A stretch of DNA of 64,000 nt from Parastagonospora avenae f. sp. tritici 18332-5 (taxonomy: Eukaryota; Ascomycota; Dothideomycetes; Pleosporales; Phaeosphaeriaceae): the NCBI GenBank assembly GCA_022559985.1, contig JAFJTR010000025.1:1-64000 (forward strand). Direction: 5' to 3'. A program made the position numbers and the translations under genes. The notes below the pieces were generated by a model, which ran no database searches, had not been told where the DNA came from, and saw nothing but the letters and a program-made list of their open reading frames with translations. Below are positions 22,616-32,516 of this stretch, in pieces. Each line of letters starts with the position of its first letter. Positions within the stretch are counted from its first letter, which is position 1.

Positions 22616-23617
22616 ATGAAGCCCTTCAACATCCTCTTTCTCAGCCTTTCTATGGCGGCTCCCCTTACTGAGGCTTTGGTCGCTCGCGCTGTGACTTCAG
22701 CAAAGGTGACCTCTACTTTGAAGAGTAGTGTCAAGGTTTCTTCGACCAGTGTCAGAGCTTCTTCAACTGCAGGATCCGGATCGCTCTTGGGCGTCAACGT
22801 GGGCGGCTCATCGTCTCCTCTAGTAGGCGTCAGTGTTGGCACTGCTACTGTTTTAGCAGTTGATGTATCTGCAGCTAAGGCTTCATCCACTCCAACTGTC
22901 AAAGCTTCATCAGGCTCGGTCAAAGTCACAGTAGCTGCCTCGTCTGCAGCTCCAGTTAAGTCAGCTTCCATGGTCTCATCAGCAAAGGTTGTCAGCACGA
23001 TCACGGTTGCACCTACGACCACCTTAGCGAACCCTACGGCCTTGCCATCCACCTTCTCCGCCCCGGTTCAGGGTCAGGGCACACTCGCGCTCGACAACTT
23101 GCCTGCTCTGCCAGGTGTCATCGATAAGACCTTCTCAGGTGTCCTTGGAAGTGTCTATGGTCTAAGTTAGTACTCTCTCGCTCCCAACGGCCGAGGCTTT
23201 ACTAACGCGTTGTCAGTGTCCGGTGCCTGCAACCAGGACTACAAATGCTCAATCTATGTAGCTGGAACTATCCAATCTCTCCTGGTCGACGGCGGTAGCT
23301 ACACTGGCAACAGCACTATTTCGGCATGGTGCGATGCTGGCCGCTGCTATGGCTCTGCGAACCCTACCGCCACTGCAACCTCTCCTTTCATAATTACTTG
23401 TGATGCCAACAGCGCATGCTCTGCGGTCATCTCTGGTGCAGCCACTGCAATTTTCACGAACGGACAGCAAGTTGGTATGTCTCACGAACAACAACATATT
23501 CAAAAAAGGAATTGCTAACACTGTAAAGCGGTTTGGGGATGGGTTACCCCTGCAGGTTACTGCCAGAACGGTGTATGCACTGCTTCCATCAAGGCTTTCG
23601 GAGACCCTATGTACTAG
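22616..23617 (+). CDS. Secreted Ser/Val/Thr-rich protein with a Cys-rich C-terminal domain, 3 exons
   Basis: Exons 22616-23165, 23217-23474 and 23529-23617 give 298 residues. A signal peptide starts MKPFNILFLSLSMAAPLTEA. Residues 25-150 are a low-complexity region with repeated KASST, KVSST and KVTVAAS segments, probably heavily O-glycosylated. After it a compact domain with eight or so cysteines (GACNQDYKC, AWCDAGRCYG, ITCDANSACSA, AGYCQNGVCTAS) ends the protein. The design resembles fungal cell-wall-associated proteins or secreted effectors, but I do not recognize a named family. An ATG at 22565 in the same frame exists, but the signal peptide and leader favour 22616. Introns are 51 and 54 bp. 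Confidence 0.78.
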
Positions 23618-24517
23618 CGGCATCGAGACATCATTCACCCAAGTCATTCTTTATACGGTCACTCTACTGCGGGATTCGTTTGAGTTCATTTCTTCTTCTC
23701 TTCTTTGTATATATTTCTTGAGATAGTGTACATAACTTTTCCTTCTACAATCGACCCAACTTTGAACCGTTCAGGCTTCCTTGACACTGGTTCTGTCGTG
23801 CAAACCAGCCTCTCGCGCAGTTCTACAGCACTGTTCAATGAGCAATTTCGGGGCAATAGCTAGCTATATATACATAGTGCCGACACTCATCAAATGAAAA
23901 GGTTGTCGGAGTACTTAGTCGCATTGGATACATGTGTCGGAACACTCTTGCGCGCCTCATCAATTACACTAGTTTGCATGGAGAGTAGAACCGCAACTAT
24001 AGCCATGGCGAAAGCATGCGATACTGAACTGGCATCTCTGTTGACCTTGTGTTTGCTACGCTCACACTTCGTCATTAGCGGCTGGCTACTCTCCAGACTC
24101 ACCCCGCTCGGTCTCGAATAAACATGTCTCTGCCCTGCCAGAATATACAATGAGTATCTTGCATCGTCCAGGTACCGGCATAATGCCGGTGTAAACACAA
24201 TCTTCTCTTTTCTTTTGCGGTGTGTGGATCTACAGACAATGGTCTTATACCCGATTAACTTCATCTTCGCTGATCTGAGCCAAGATGTGCGACTTCGATA
24301 TATTAGGTATGCACGTTGGAGTTCAAGACAAAGCAGATACCCGATTAGCATACAGGTCTCTGACCGCGAGATGTTCTCATACTGACATCACTCGGTCACA
24401 CACGTACTAAGCAATGCAGCGTCAGGGTCTTGGTGTTGCGGTCAAATATCCCGCACACTACGAAATACTTCGATATAGGCATCCTCGAATCCACGGAGCA
24501 GACTTCGAAAGCATAGA
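23618..24517. other. Intergenic, no gene seen
   Basis: Open frames on the minus strand (about 23890-24351) show no domain or leader. A short repeat, tacccgatta, occurs near 24249 and 24340. Confidence 0.5.
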
Positions 24518-25494
24518 ATGCAATCTACTACTCCAGTATTGAAATCATTCCGGTTTCTGGACCTGAGCACCGAAATCCGCCTCCAAATCTACGAGATACT
24601 CCTCGTGGAGAGCAGGGTCTTCTTCTAGTCTGACCTATACGCCGTGCAGAATGAACATCGCTTTCGGAAAAAAGATGGCTACCAGCGCTCCCAACTCCAA
24701 ATTTTGCGCGTTTGTAAACAGATCCACGCTGAAGCCGAGGAAGTCTACCTTCTAAAAACCTCTTTATGCTGCCAGACCACTTCATGTACCACGACCCTAT
24801 CAAGCACCAGGCCAGATTGTCTCCTATGGTTTTGATGAGTCTGATGCCTCTGATGCCTCTTGGACATATCGCTCGTGCCAAACAACCACTCTTCTCCAGT
24901 AATGCTGGGAAATACTTGAAGAACTTGAGTCTGTCGATCAATTCGCGCCATCCGGCTCCAGAGTGGATTGTTAAGCGCGGCACCGAAGGCTGGTATCACC
25001 TTTCTACGACAGAACGCATGGCTCTCGCTCACGATCACGCTTTACACCATGTCCAAGACGACTGGATAAAGGCGATCCAGTTGCTTTTCCGGTCGATCAA
25101 GGCCCCAGAGTGAAGACTGGACTACTTTAAGATCGATGTCACAAATGCGTATTGCCCAATTGGCTGTTGTCGCATGACTGAATCCATTTTACAATTACTC
25201 GCCTCGACGTGCCCAAAACACGTGGTCATTTGCGGGGTGAGAGACCAAGAAGAGCAAAAGGCAGTTGTGGAGCATGTGCGGGAGTGGTATCAAAACTGAC
25301 ACAACGACAGCGTAACTGCGGAAAGCCCGTATCGGGCAATGACGATTGAGCAGATCTGGAAGATGCATAATTTGCAATTTGACCCGTATTTTGATACTTG
25401 GGAGAAGTTCAGACACGTCACACAAGTTGCAGCGGGTCCACGGGTAATGCGTACCCGCCACCTGTTCGCGGCAATCAAGCAGACGGGAGGTTGA
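24518..25494 (+). pseudogene. Decayed 2EXR-type (F-box-like family) gene
   Basis: The frame opens at ATG 24518 with RFLDLSTEIRLQIYEILLVE, the hallmark start of fungal 2EXR/F-box-like proteins, and later has LQILRVCKQIHAEAEEVY, its usual second motif. The same reading is broken by TAG at 24626, a frameshift near a five-A run at 24754-24758, TGA at 25111 and TGA at 25297. Clearly coding-like sequence continues past each lesion (for example TIEQIWKMHNLQFDPYFD near 25350) to a TGA at 25492. Four independent lesions make sequencing error unlikely for all of them, though the homopolymer shift alone could be one. The three stops could each stem from a C-to-T change. The gene probably no longer makes a full protein. 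Confidence 0.75.
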
Positions 25495-25736
25495 GGCTTT
25501 GCATGTTGACTACATTACCCTTTATAGCCCATTAATTACCTAGATAGGCCTAGCAACTGCACTCTTCAGTTAGACCCTCATGTCCGACTCTTAACTTGGC
25601 TGCTGCCATGTCTGAGGGAGCATGCGAACGTTTGTGGATACTTACAATATGTAAAGGCTTTGATTGAGGACTAGAGTTGCAGCATTGCGGCTCAGTTTAA
25701 AAGCAATGTATGATTATGAAACCGCTACCATTGCGT

Positions 25737-27292
25737 CTACTCTTCAGGTGGAAATACAACAATTCTATCAATATCCGCCCCCTTGAATGTCTGATTATTG
25801 CTCAGGCCGCCAATTCTGATCTCATTTGGCCCGTCTTCGAGATTCAATAACAACGGCGTGCTCAGAATAATTCCCTTGTGCGTATCACGCTGATACAACG
25901 TCTCGATCTCCTCTGTCCTGTTGTTCACTACAACACTACTGATCCTACGCAGGGCCCATGTTCCTCCAATGCGATCTGGCGAGCCTCCAGGCTGGTCTCC
26001 AAAGCCCATGTCGTCGGTGTTTTGGTAGTAAAACGATACCCATTGCGGCTTTCCAGTGCCGGTCACGTTGGTGAAAGTTACGGTACTTTCATTCCCAGAG
26101 ATACCTGTGGTAATCACTGCGTGCGAGCCGAAAGTGGCTTCTTGGTGGAAAGCATCGCCAGCCGTAATTGCGTCTTTGGAGTAATATGTTGTACCGTTGA
26201 TGGGGGTGACTTGACCGGTCTTGAGGTCGAGGTCGTATATGTCGTGCCATTCTACTGAGATCGACTTTTTGTCTTCGTCAACGCAGAGGGGCAGCCAGAT
26301 GTAGCGCGATTCCCAGAGCGAGATGGAATCCCACTGGTCGCCGAGATAAAGGTACGTGGTTTGCTTGGTGCCGTTGATGCGCAGCGAGAAGCCGGACTGG
26401 GAGTTAAAGGTGCGCGTGTTGAGAGGTGAGATGATGAAGGGCTGAGACCAGGGGCCGGAGAGCTTATCGGCGCGGAAGGCTACGACATCTATGACATATT
26501 AGCCATAAGCATTACACTATCGCAAAGAGGAAAGTACTGTTTGGCCGGTAGCCAGTCTTGTGACTCATTAGCGCGAAGTAGCTCTTGTCGGTCTGGATGA
26601 TCGTCGGCGCTTCAAGATCATACTTGTCGAATCTGTGGATAACTTTGTCGAGAGCGGTGATGTTGTCGTTATATGAGGTAAGATAAACATCGCGACCCTC
26701 CTTGCGATCGCCATTCGAGTACAGCGAATAAGTTTTGCCGTCCTTGTAGTCGGTGAACATGCCAAAGTCCTGGGACCAATTGCCTAGTGGCTTTATCGCG
26801 TCTATAAAACTGTAGGGTCCGGTGATATTGTCGGCTTCTGCGAAGCCTTGGAGCAACCAGCCGTAAGTCGAATTATCGGCGTGCCACCACATCTGTGATT
26901 CGTTAACAATTTCTCTCTCATCAGAAATAAATTTTGCTTACATGATACTTCCCGGTACCTTCGCTGTATGCGACTTTGGGCCTCTGGATGATGTGATGGG
27001 TGTCGATGTATGGATGTCCCTCGATGGGTTTCAGGGCAAGCCCATGGTGCTCCCACGTAGCCAGGTCATCGGAGCTGTACACTGAAATACCGCCTCCTTC
27101 TACCCTACCTTCAACTTTGTACTCTCCGAACCAGAAGAACTTTCCCGTATCTTGATCAACGGTGATACCACCAGCGTGAGCATTCACAAGCTCTCCATTG
27201 GTGTCTCTCCATCGTGCTCCAGGTACAATCCATTTGGCAGATACAGTCGCGGCAGCTAGCAACAGCTGACAAGAAAGTGTGCTGAATCCCAT
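25737..27292 (-). CDS. Secreted GH43 exo-beta-1,3-galactanase-like enzyme with C-terminal carbohydrate-binding module, 3 exons
   Basis: Exons (minus) 27292-26942, 26892-26538 and 26488-25737 encode 485 residues. A signal peptide (MGFSTLSCQLLLAAATVSA) precedes a five-bladed propeller with WRDTNGELVNAHAGGI, FFWFGEYK, SRDFGMF-like SQDFGMFTDYKDGKTY, and YDLEAPTI, whose Glu fits the general acid of GH43. The NAHAGGI start and the GNWSQDFG segment match the galactan 1,3-beta-galactosidase subfamily (GH43_24). That subfamily trims beta-1,3-galactan backbones of arabinogalactan, and in it the usual Asp base is altered. The last ~130 residues (from TFGSHAVITTG to FKGADIDRIVVF) form a beta-sandwich with the CBM35/CBM6-like ending GADIDRIVV. 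Substrate would be plant arabinogalactan proteins. A TATA box lies 58 bases upstream. Confidence 0.88.
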
Positions 27293-28172
27293 TTTGAAGA
27301 GCGAACGAGAACTGAGACGTCAAAATCGTTCCGTCATGGGCAAGGATGATTTATACTCAGTATGGAAGCATGGGTCTTTACTGGCCAAGACGGTCCCGGT
27401 GCCTATTCTCCCGAGCCGCCAGAAACACACAAGCTAAAGTTCTACGTGCGGGGCTCCACAAAGATCATCGTTCCTCAGGCTCGCGATTTCTCCAGGTTTC
27501 TGGGCAGCAGCTTACCGCTCTGCCGTCTGGCCGATGCAGCCCTTGTGAAATGAAGATGTTGATCCATTGACATGAGCGCGGCACTGTGGCAAGACTTGAT
27601 CTAGACGCGAGGACTACTGGAACAAGAATTTCTTCCTAAAGTCATCAGGGCTTTATTTCTGCCGAATGTCGAACCAGCGCACCGAAGCTACCAGTCGATT
27701 GTTAGGGAGATGTTCAGGTTATGCGGAAGACCGCCTGCCCCTGGTCCCAACACACTGCTTCCCTAGGTACATGAGGGGTCTAGCGTCAATTGACTTCACT
27801 CTTTGGAACCTCGGGTTGTCACAAGCACTGTTCAACACCATCACACATACGATCAAAACCCAAGCTGAACATTACGCTTTGCATTGTATCTAGTAAACCT
27901 CTCGGGTCTGGTCGAATCTGCGACGCATCCGAGCCTGCGCGATGCGCATACCAGGTGGCAACGTTCCGTGAAGCAAATGGTATATAAGCGAAAAAGGCCG
28001 TTGAAGATACATGCAAGTGCCTCGCACGCAGCTCGAATGCCCGCTCTTGATGTTAGGTACAGCCCAAGCTGTAAGTGTCAGTTGACTGAGCAAGACTGCG
28101 ATCGCGGCCCGGGGATGATTGCACACCAAGCGCACAGCATTGACAAACGCATCCTGAGGCCTTGTTGAGCAA
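27293..28172. other. Intergenic, no gene seen beyond the GH43 promoter
   Basis: Short frames on both strands lack motifs. This is the 5' side of the GH43 gene and the 3' flank of the next minus-strand gene. Confidence 0.5.
27350..27355 (-). promoter_or_regulatory. TATA box of the GH43 gene
   Basis: On the minus strand TATAAA occupies 27355-27350 (within gtataaatc), 58 bases before the ATG at 27292. Confidence 0.6.
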
Positions 28173-29381
28173 TCAAGCGAACCGATTCAGGCCTGTCCGA
28201 TTCTTCGTTCGCTTCTTCAGTGATTTCTGTCTACGCAGAGAATGCGCCAACGCCATCTCTTCCTCTGCTTGGCTTAGCCTGTCCTCGAGTCGCGTGCGCT
28301 TGAGGGCACGTCTCACAGCAGCTCGCTGTTTCTTCGCCACCTTGGCATCTTTGCGACGAATCTGGGTTCTCGCGGGAGCGTTGGCAATTAGGACTGGATC
28401 TTCCAACGCAGTCGGAGTTGCTGTTGCGAGGCTATCGCTGCCCGGTCCTGGTATGTTGACGGATGCATCGGGCTGCTGGAATAATTCGTCGTGAAGCCAC
28501 GAGCTAGTAGTCTCGGGTAGTTCCAATTCTTCAGAAGTCTTGAGAATCGTGTCCCAGTCGCTCGAAACGCCTTGGCTATCCTTGGAGTCGCTGGTCTCTG
28601 CGAAGAGCTCATCATGAAGCCACATCGGGTCCGGTATGGACTGGAGGTCCTCGGACGCAACCGCAGCAATCGCAGGAACGAGTTCGCCCATGCCAAGCCA
28701 TTTGTCATCAGTGCGAACAAGAACCGTCTCTACTACCGCAGTAGGTACAGGAAGCAAAACCAGTTCTTGACTTTTAGGCTGCTGCGAGACGATGTCGTTG
28801 CTACACTTGTCACTCCGGACCTCCGACTTCTCGCTCGCGTTCTCCAACTTCTGCCGCTTCTGGTACTCGATGTTGTCCAACCTTGCTCGCATCGTCTGCC
28901 TTTGGTGTCCTGTCATGCCTAGCATTTTCTTCATGGCTTTCGCCTTTTCAGCTTTCTCAGCTAGGCCCTTCATATGTTCCAGCTTGAAGCTATCGAAGAT
29001 CTTCTTCCACCGTATTTCGTACTTCGCGCGGTCCTTGCGAGCATCTTTGAGGTCGACATTGTACTCGGCAATGTACGGATGTTCAGCGCAGCCGGTCGTG
29101 GAAATCATCGGGAACCTCTCGCCGTGGAGGACGACCTCTCCAAACGTAGAAGAATCGGGCTCTCCATCTACCACAGGTGCCAGGCAGAAGGCGAAGTGCA
29201 ACTTGGTGATGCACTTTGCTTTCGGCGCTCCGCCACCACATTCTGGATCTTCGCAATGATGGGACTTGTTCATGTAGGTCTTGGCCCGGATGTTGCGCCG
29301 CATGGCAGCATGTTTGTCGTTGAGGAGGGCTCCATATGCTTCGTCGAGATTGATGTCGCTTCCGCGCGCAAACTTAGGCAT
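28173..29381 (-). CDS. Hypothetical protein with Cys/His cluster, duplicated WLHDELF motif and basic tail
   Basis: One exon, 402 residues, ATG at 29381 (MPKFARGSDINLDEAYGALL). I do not recognize the family. Visible features: an N-terminal SHHCEDPECGGG...KC cluster that could bind zinc; a Lys/Glu-rich helix around residues 115-170; two copies of WLHDELF, each just after a Pro/Ser-rich turn (near residues 255 and 300), which look like short linear binding motifs; and a strongly basic, helical C-terminus (QIRRKDAKVAKKQRAAVRRA and RRQKSLKKRTKNR) suggesting nuclear location or nucleic-acid binding. It may be a regulator, but this is inference only. It is divergent from the kinase-fold gene at 29679, with 297 bp between the start codons. 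Confidence 0.7.
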   Translation of the reverse strand: MPKFARGSDINLDEAYGALLNDKHAAMRRNIRAKTYMNKSHHCEDPECGGGAPKAKCITKLHFAFCLAPVVDGEPDSSTFGEVVLHGERFPMISTTGCAEHPYIAEYNVDLKDARKDRAKYEIRWKKIFDSFKLEHMKGLAEKAEKAKAMKKMLGMTGHQRQTMRARLDNIEYQKRQKLENASEKSEVRSDKCSNDIVSQQPKSQELVLLPVPTAVVETVLVRTDDKWLGMGELVPAIAAVASEDLQSIPDPMWLHDELFAETSDSKDSQGVSSDWDTILKTSEELELPETTSSWLHDELFQQPDASVNIPGPGSDSLATATPTALEDPVLIANAPARTQIRRKDAKVAKKQRAAVRRALKRTRLEDRLSQAEEEMALAHSLRRQKSLKKRTKNRTGLNRFA

Positions 29382-29678
29382 GTTTTCTTGAGGTTGAGTA
29401 CTTATGAGCCAGGGGCGTCAAGGTATCTACACGCACAGGCTACCATATTAGCGCAGAATCGCGATGTCTGTCACGTCATAGTGAATACTAGTGGCGGCTG
29501 CCTGAGCGTACCCAATCTTGCTCGTCTGGTCTTTCACAACCTAAGTGTTTGCGCGATAACGCATCATCCGCGGATTTAGCAATCTTCCCATTGCTCTCTT
29601 CCACTCTGCCATTTCAACGGTCTCGCCGCAACACCTCCATTCCCAACCACACCCATCCCTCCAACGTCACAGTTCAAG

Positions 29679-32084
29679 ATGAAGTTCTTCTGGAAGATGT
29701 CCAACCTGCGCAAGGCCATCAATCTCTTCAAGTGTTCGGACACTGACGACGATGATCGTAGATACGGTAGACCACATGAACGTTTATTTCCAATGGTGCC
29801 CTTAGTGCCTGTGCTTCCAGTGCCAGTGCTTCCAGTGCCAGTGCCAGTGCCACAAGCAGTGCCAGGAGATGGGTCTGCTATCGTTGCACAACTCATCCAG
29901 CGAACACTTGTAACGGCTGCTCAGTCTATTCTATCCACGCACACCATCACAGTCACGACATCTAGGGATACTGAGCCAGCAAAGTCACTACCAGTTGGGC
30001 ATGGCGACGCGATTACTGTCACAGGGGCAGACGAGGAGCCTGGCAAAAACACTTCGTCGCTCCTCATCAACGGTCCAGAAGTTGAGCAAGAGTACGAAGA
30101 CCACAACAATGGTCCTACTATTGACGCGAAGCTTGAGACTGGAAGTGTTGATACTCCGGACATATACGTTCCAGAGACGCACGAGGAGCTTTAACAACGT
30201 GATATTTTCCCGGAGGTTAGTGTTGAAGAAACTGAGCTCGAATCATTCCAAGATAAAACCAACGACACTGATGTGAAGGAAAACATCACTGGCTCCACTG
30301 ACCAGGATATCGGACCTGAACTTGATGAAGTCAACGCTGTTTCTGGAGTTGCAACTCAAAAAATTAATATTGACTTTGCCGAAAAGGATCCAGCTCTAGT
30401 TATGGTCGCCACTGAGGCTAATTATGGCCCCTACGGCGACGATACAATAACTGCCGCACCCGCCTCTGAGGGGGATATTGAGCTCAAAGGCCACGATCAC
30501 AGTTCTCTAGCTGTCAACGAAGACTCCGTCTCGCAGCCCTTGGCAAAAGATATTACCCAAGATGACGATGACATGGACGCTGCCCCCACCGACGCGATCT
30601 CTGCCACAGACGAAGAGCAGACCCCAACGATTTCTGACTCTTCATCCGACGGAGACGACTCCAACGCCGTCGATCCAGAAGTCCTCCGCGCAGACTGGGC
30701 CCCGCTCCTCGCCATCCCCACAGACCTCTTCCGCTCCACACTCCTCCAGCACCTCCCCGCCGCCCACACCCTCACTCTCGCCGACATCCAATGCGTCGAC
30801 GAAATCCAAGGCAGCAATAACTTCGTGCGCATCCTCGAAGTCACCCACGGCCCCTGTGCATACCGCTATGTCATCAAGGTGCCCAGTGTCGGCACAGCTG
30901 CGCGCTGGCAAGACTCGGATGCGTATATGCTGAGGAACGATGCTAGGACGATGCTGTACATTCGCAAGCACACGGATGTTCCTATTCCGGAGGTACTTGG
31001 CTGGAGTGATAAGTTAGACCGCACGCTTAGCGCACCGTATATCCTCATGCGCGCGAACAAGGGCGTGCCGGCAAGTAGTATCTGGTTCGAGCAGGACGAT
31101 GAGGGGGACGACGACATCACCAACGCCGGGCTACCAGACAGATCCCGTATGGAGATAACATTCACGTTTCTCTGCTCGCTGGCGGCGCAAATGGCGAAAT
31201 TACAGACCCTCACATTCAACGCGGCGGGCACGCTGGACCTCGACTCCGATCCTGAGAAGCCTACGGTTAGGGCTACGTATCATTGGAAAACAGTGAGCGA
31301 GATGGCGGAATTAAGGGAAGAGGATATGGGCACTCCAGTCAGCATAACACGCATCCCGCCATTCTCCTCCAGTGCAGAATACTTCTCCAGCGCCCTTGAG
31401 CAACACTGGCCTCTTCGCACCGATGCTCTCGGCGCACTCAGCAACGGCCAGCGCTCCATCATGCAAGCCATCCTCTCATCCCCGGCCTTCTCCCCTTCCC
31501 CGTCTCAAGACGGAGAAAAAGAATCATTCACCCTCCGCCACCCGGACCTCGATTTTCAAAACATCCTCTGCGTGCCCTCCGGCCACGTCACGGGCCTGAT
31601 CGACTGGGACCCCGCGCGCTCCGCCCCGTGTTGTCTGGGTTTCTCCGCGCTCCCGGTTTTCCTGACGCGCGATTGGGCGCCGGGCTTTGAGGTCGATGCG
31701 GAGATATACATGCCCTGGGAACTCGCCGAGTACCGCGTCGTGTACGTGCACGCGATGCTCGCCTGTTCTCCAGATGGGAGGTTCACGGTCAAGAGCGCGG
31801 TGTATGAGGCGTGCAATGCTACACTGTATGGCGGGACGTTGGGTGGTAGTGTGGGCGGATTTGTGAGGAAGATACTCGGGGAGATGAAGAGCACGAGGAG
31901 GTTGGATGATGTGGATATTCTGCGGCACTTGGGCGAGGGGTGGGAGCTTGGGGATATGAGGATCATGAAGGAGGTTAAGGAGCTTGTTGCGCCGGTGGAT
32001 GTGGTGGAGAAGGTGGAGCCGTGGTATTGGGTTGATCCGGAGGAGGAGGAGAAGGACGGCCTCAAAGAAAAATTACCCTGTTGA
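29679..32084 (+). CDS. Aminoglycoside-phosphotransferase (APH) fold protein with long N-terminal extension; in-frame TAA probably removed by splicing
   Basis: The reading starts at ATG 29679 (MKFFWKMSNLRKAINLF) and runs in one frame to 32084, interrupted only by TAA at 30192-30194. Two frame-keeping introns would remove it: 30168-30215 (48 bp, weak donor gttcca, branch-like ctttaac) or 30092-30220 (129 bp, donor gtacga). Without splicing it would be about 801 residues plus the stop. Residues 1-330 are disordered and acidic and include a VPVLPVP repeat. The APH domain spans about 340-700: YVIKVPS (nucleotide-binding Lys), PIPEVLGW, YILMRANKG, the catalytic RHPDLDFQNIL loop near 31536, and GLIDWDPA with the metal-binding Asp. 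Such fungal APH-like proteins phosphorylate small molecules or have unknown targets. If the TAA is genuine and unspliced, translation would have to restart downstream. Confidence 0.72.
29806..29866 (+). repeat. Coding minisatellite (VPVLPVP units)
   Basis: Tandem copies of cttccagtgccagtg and shorter ccagtg units near the 5' end of the APH-like gene encode alternating Val-Pro. The stretch is likely to vary in length between strains. Confidence 0.7.
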
Positions 32085-32516
32085 AAGGAATGGAGGAAAT
32101 TCTATCGTTCGACATAGAACCATTTTTTGATATGACTTGTACAAATCATGCACCACCAGGCCTCGGCAAAATTCCTGCCCGCTTTCTCTGGACGTGAAGA
32201 GGTGAAGAGGTAGTCTGTATATCTTCAAAGGTTTTTTACGGAATGAGGTAGAGTACATTAGAGGTGCGTATAGATTCAGACTCCCCTAAGCTTATGATAA
32301 GTATACCTCTTAAGACTATTGGCTTGTGGCGTGAGGTGCAGAGCGACCAAGAGTTTTACCGCCGCCTTGTGCCACGGGCAATATGTACGAGATCGTGGTG
32401 TCCCATATGAACGTGCAGCAATTTGAAAATATCATCGAACGGCTCATCGTCAATTCTTATTCATGCATGGTGAACATTGGTATCATTACTCCTACCCTCC
32501 CGATCCTCCTTTCCTA
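32085..32516. other. Convergent intergenic region
   Basis: 3' flanks of the APH-like gene and the catalase gene. Nothing else seen. Confidence 0.6.
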
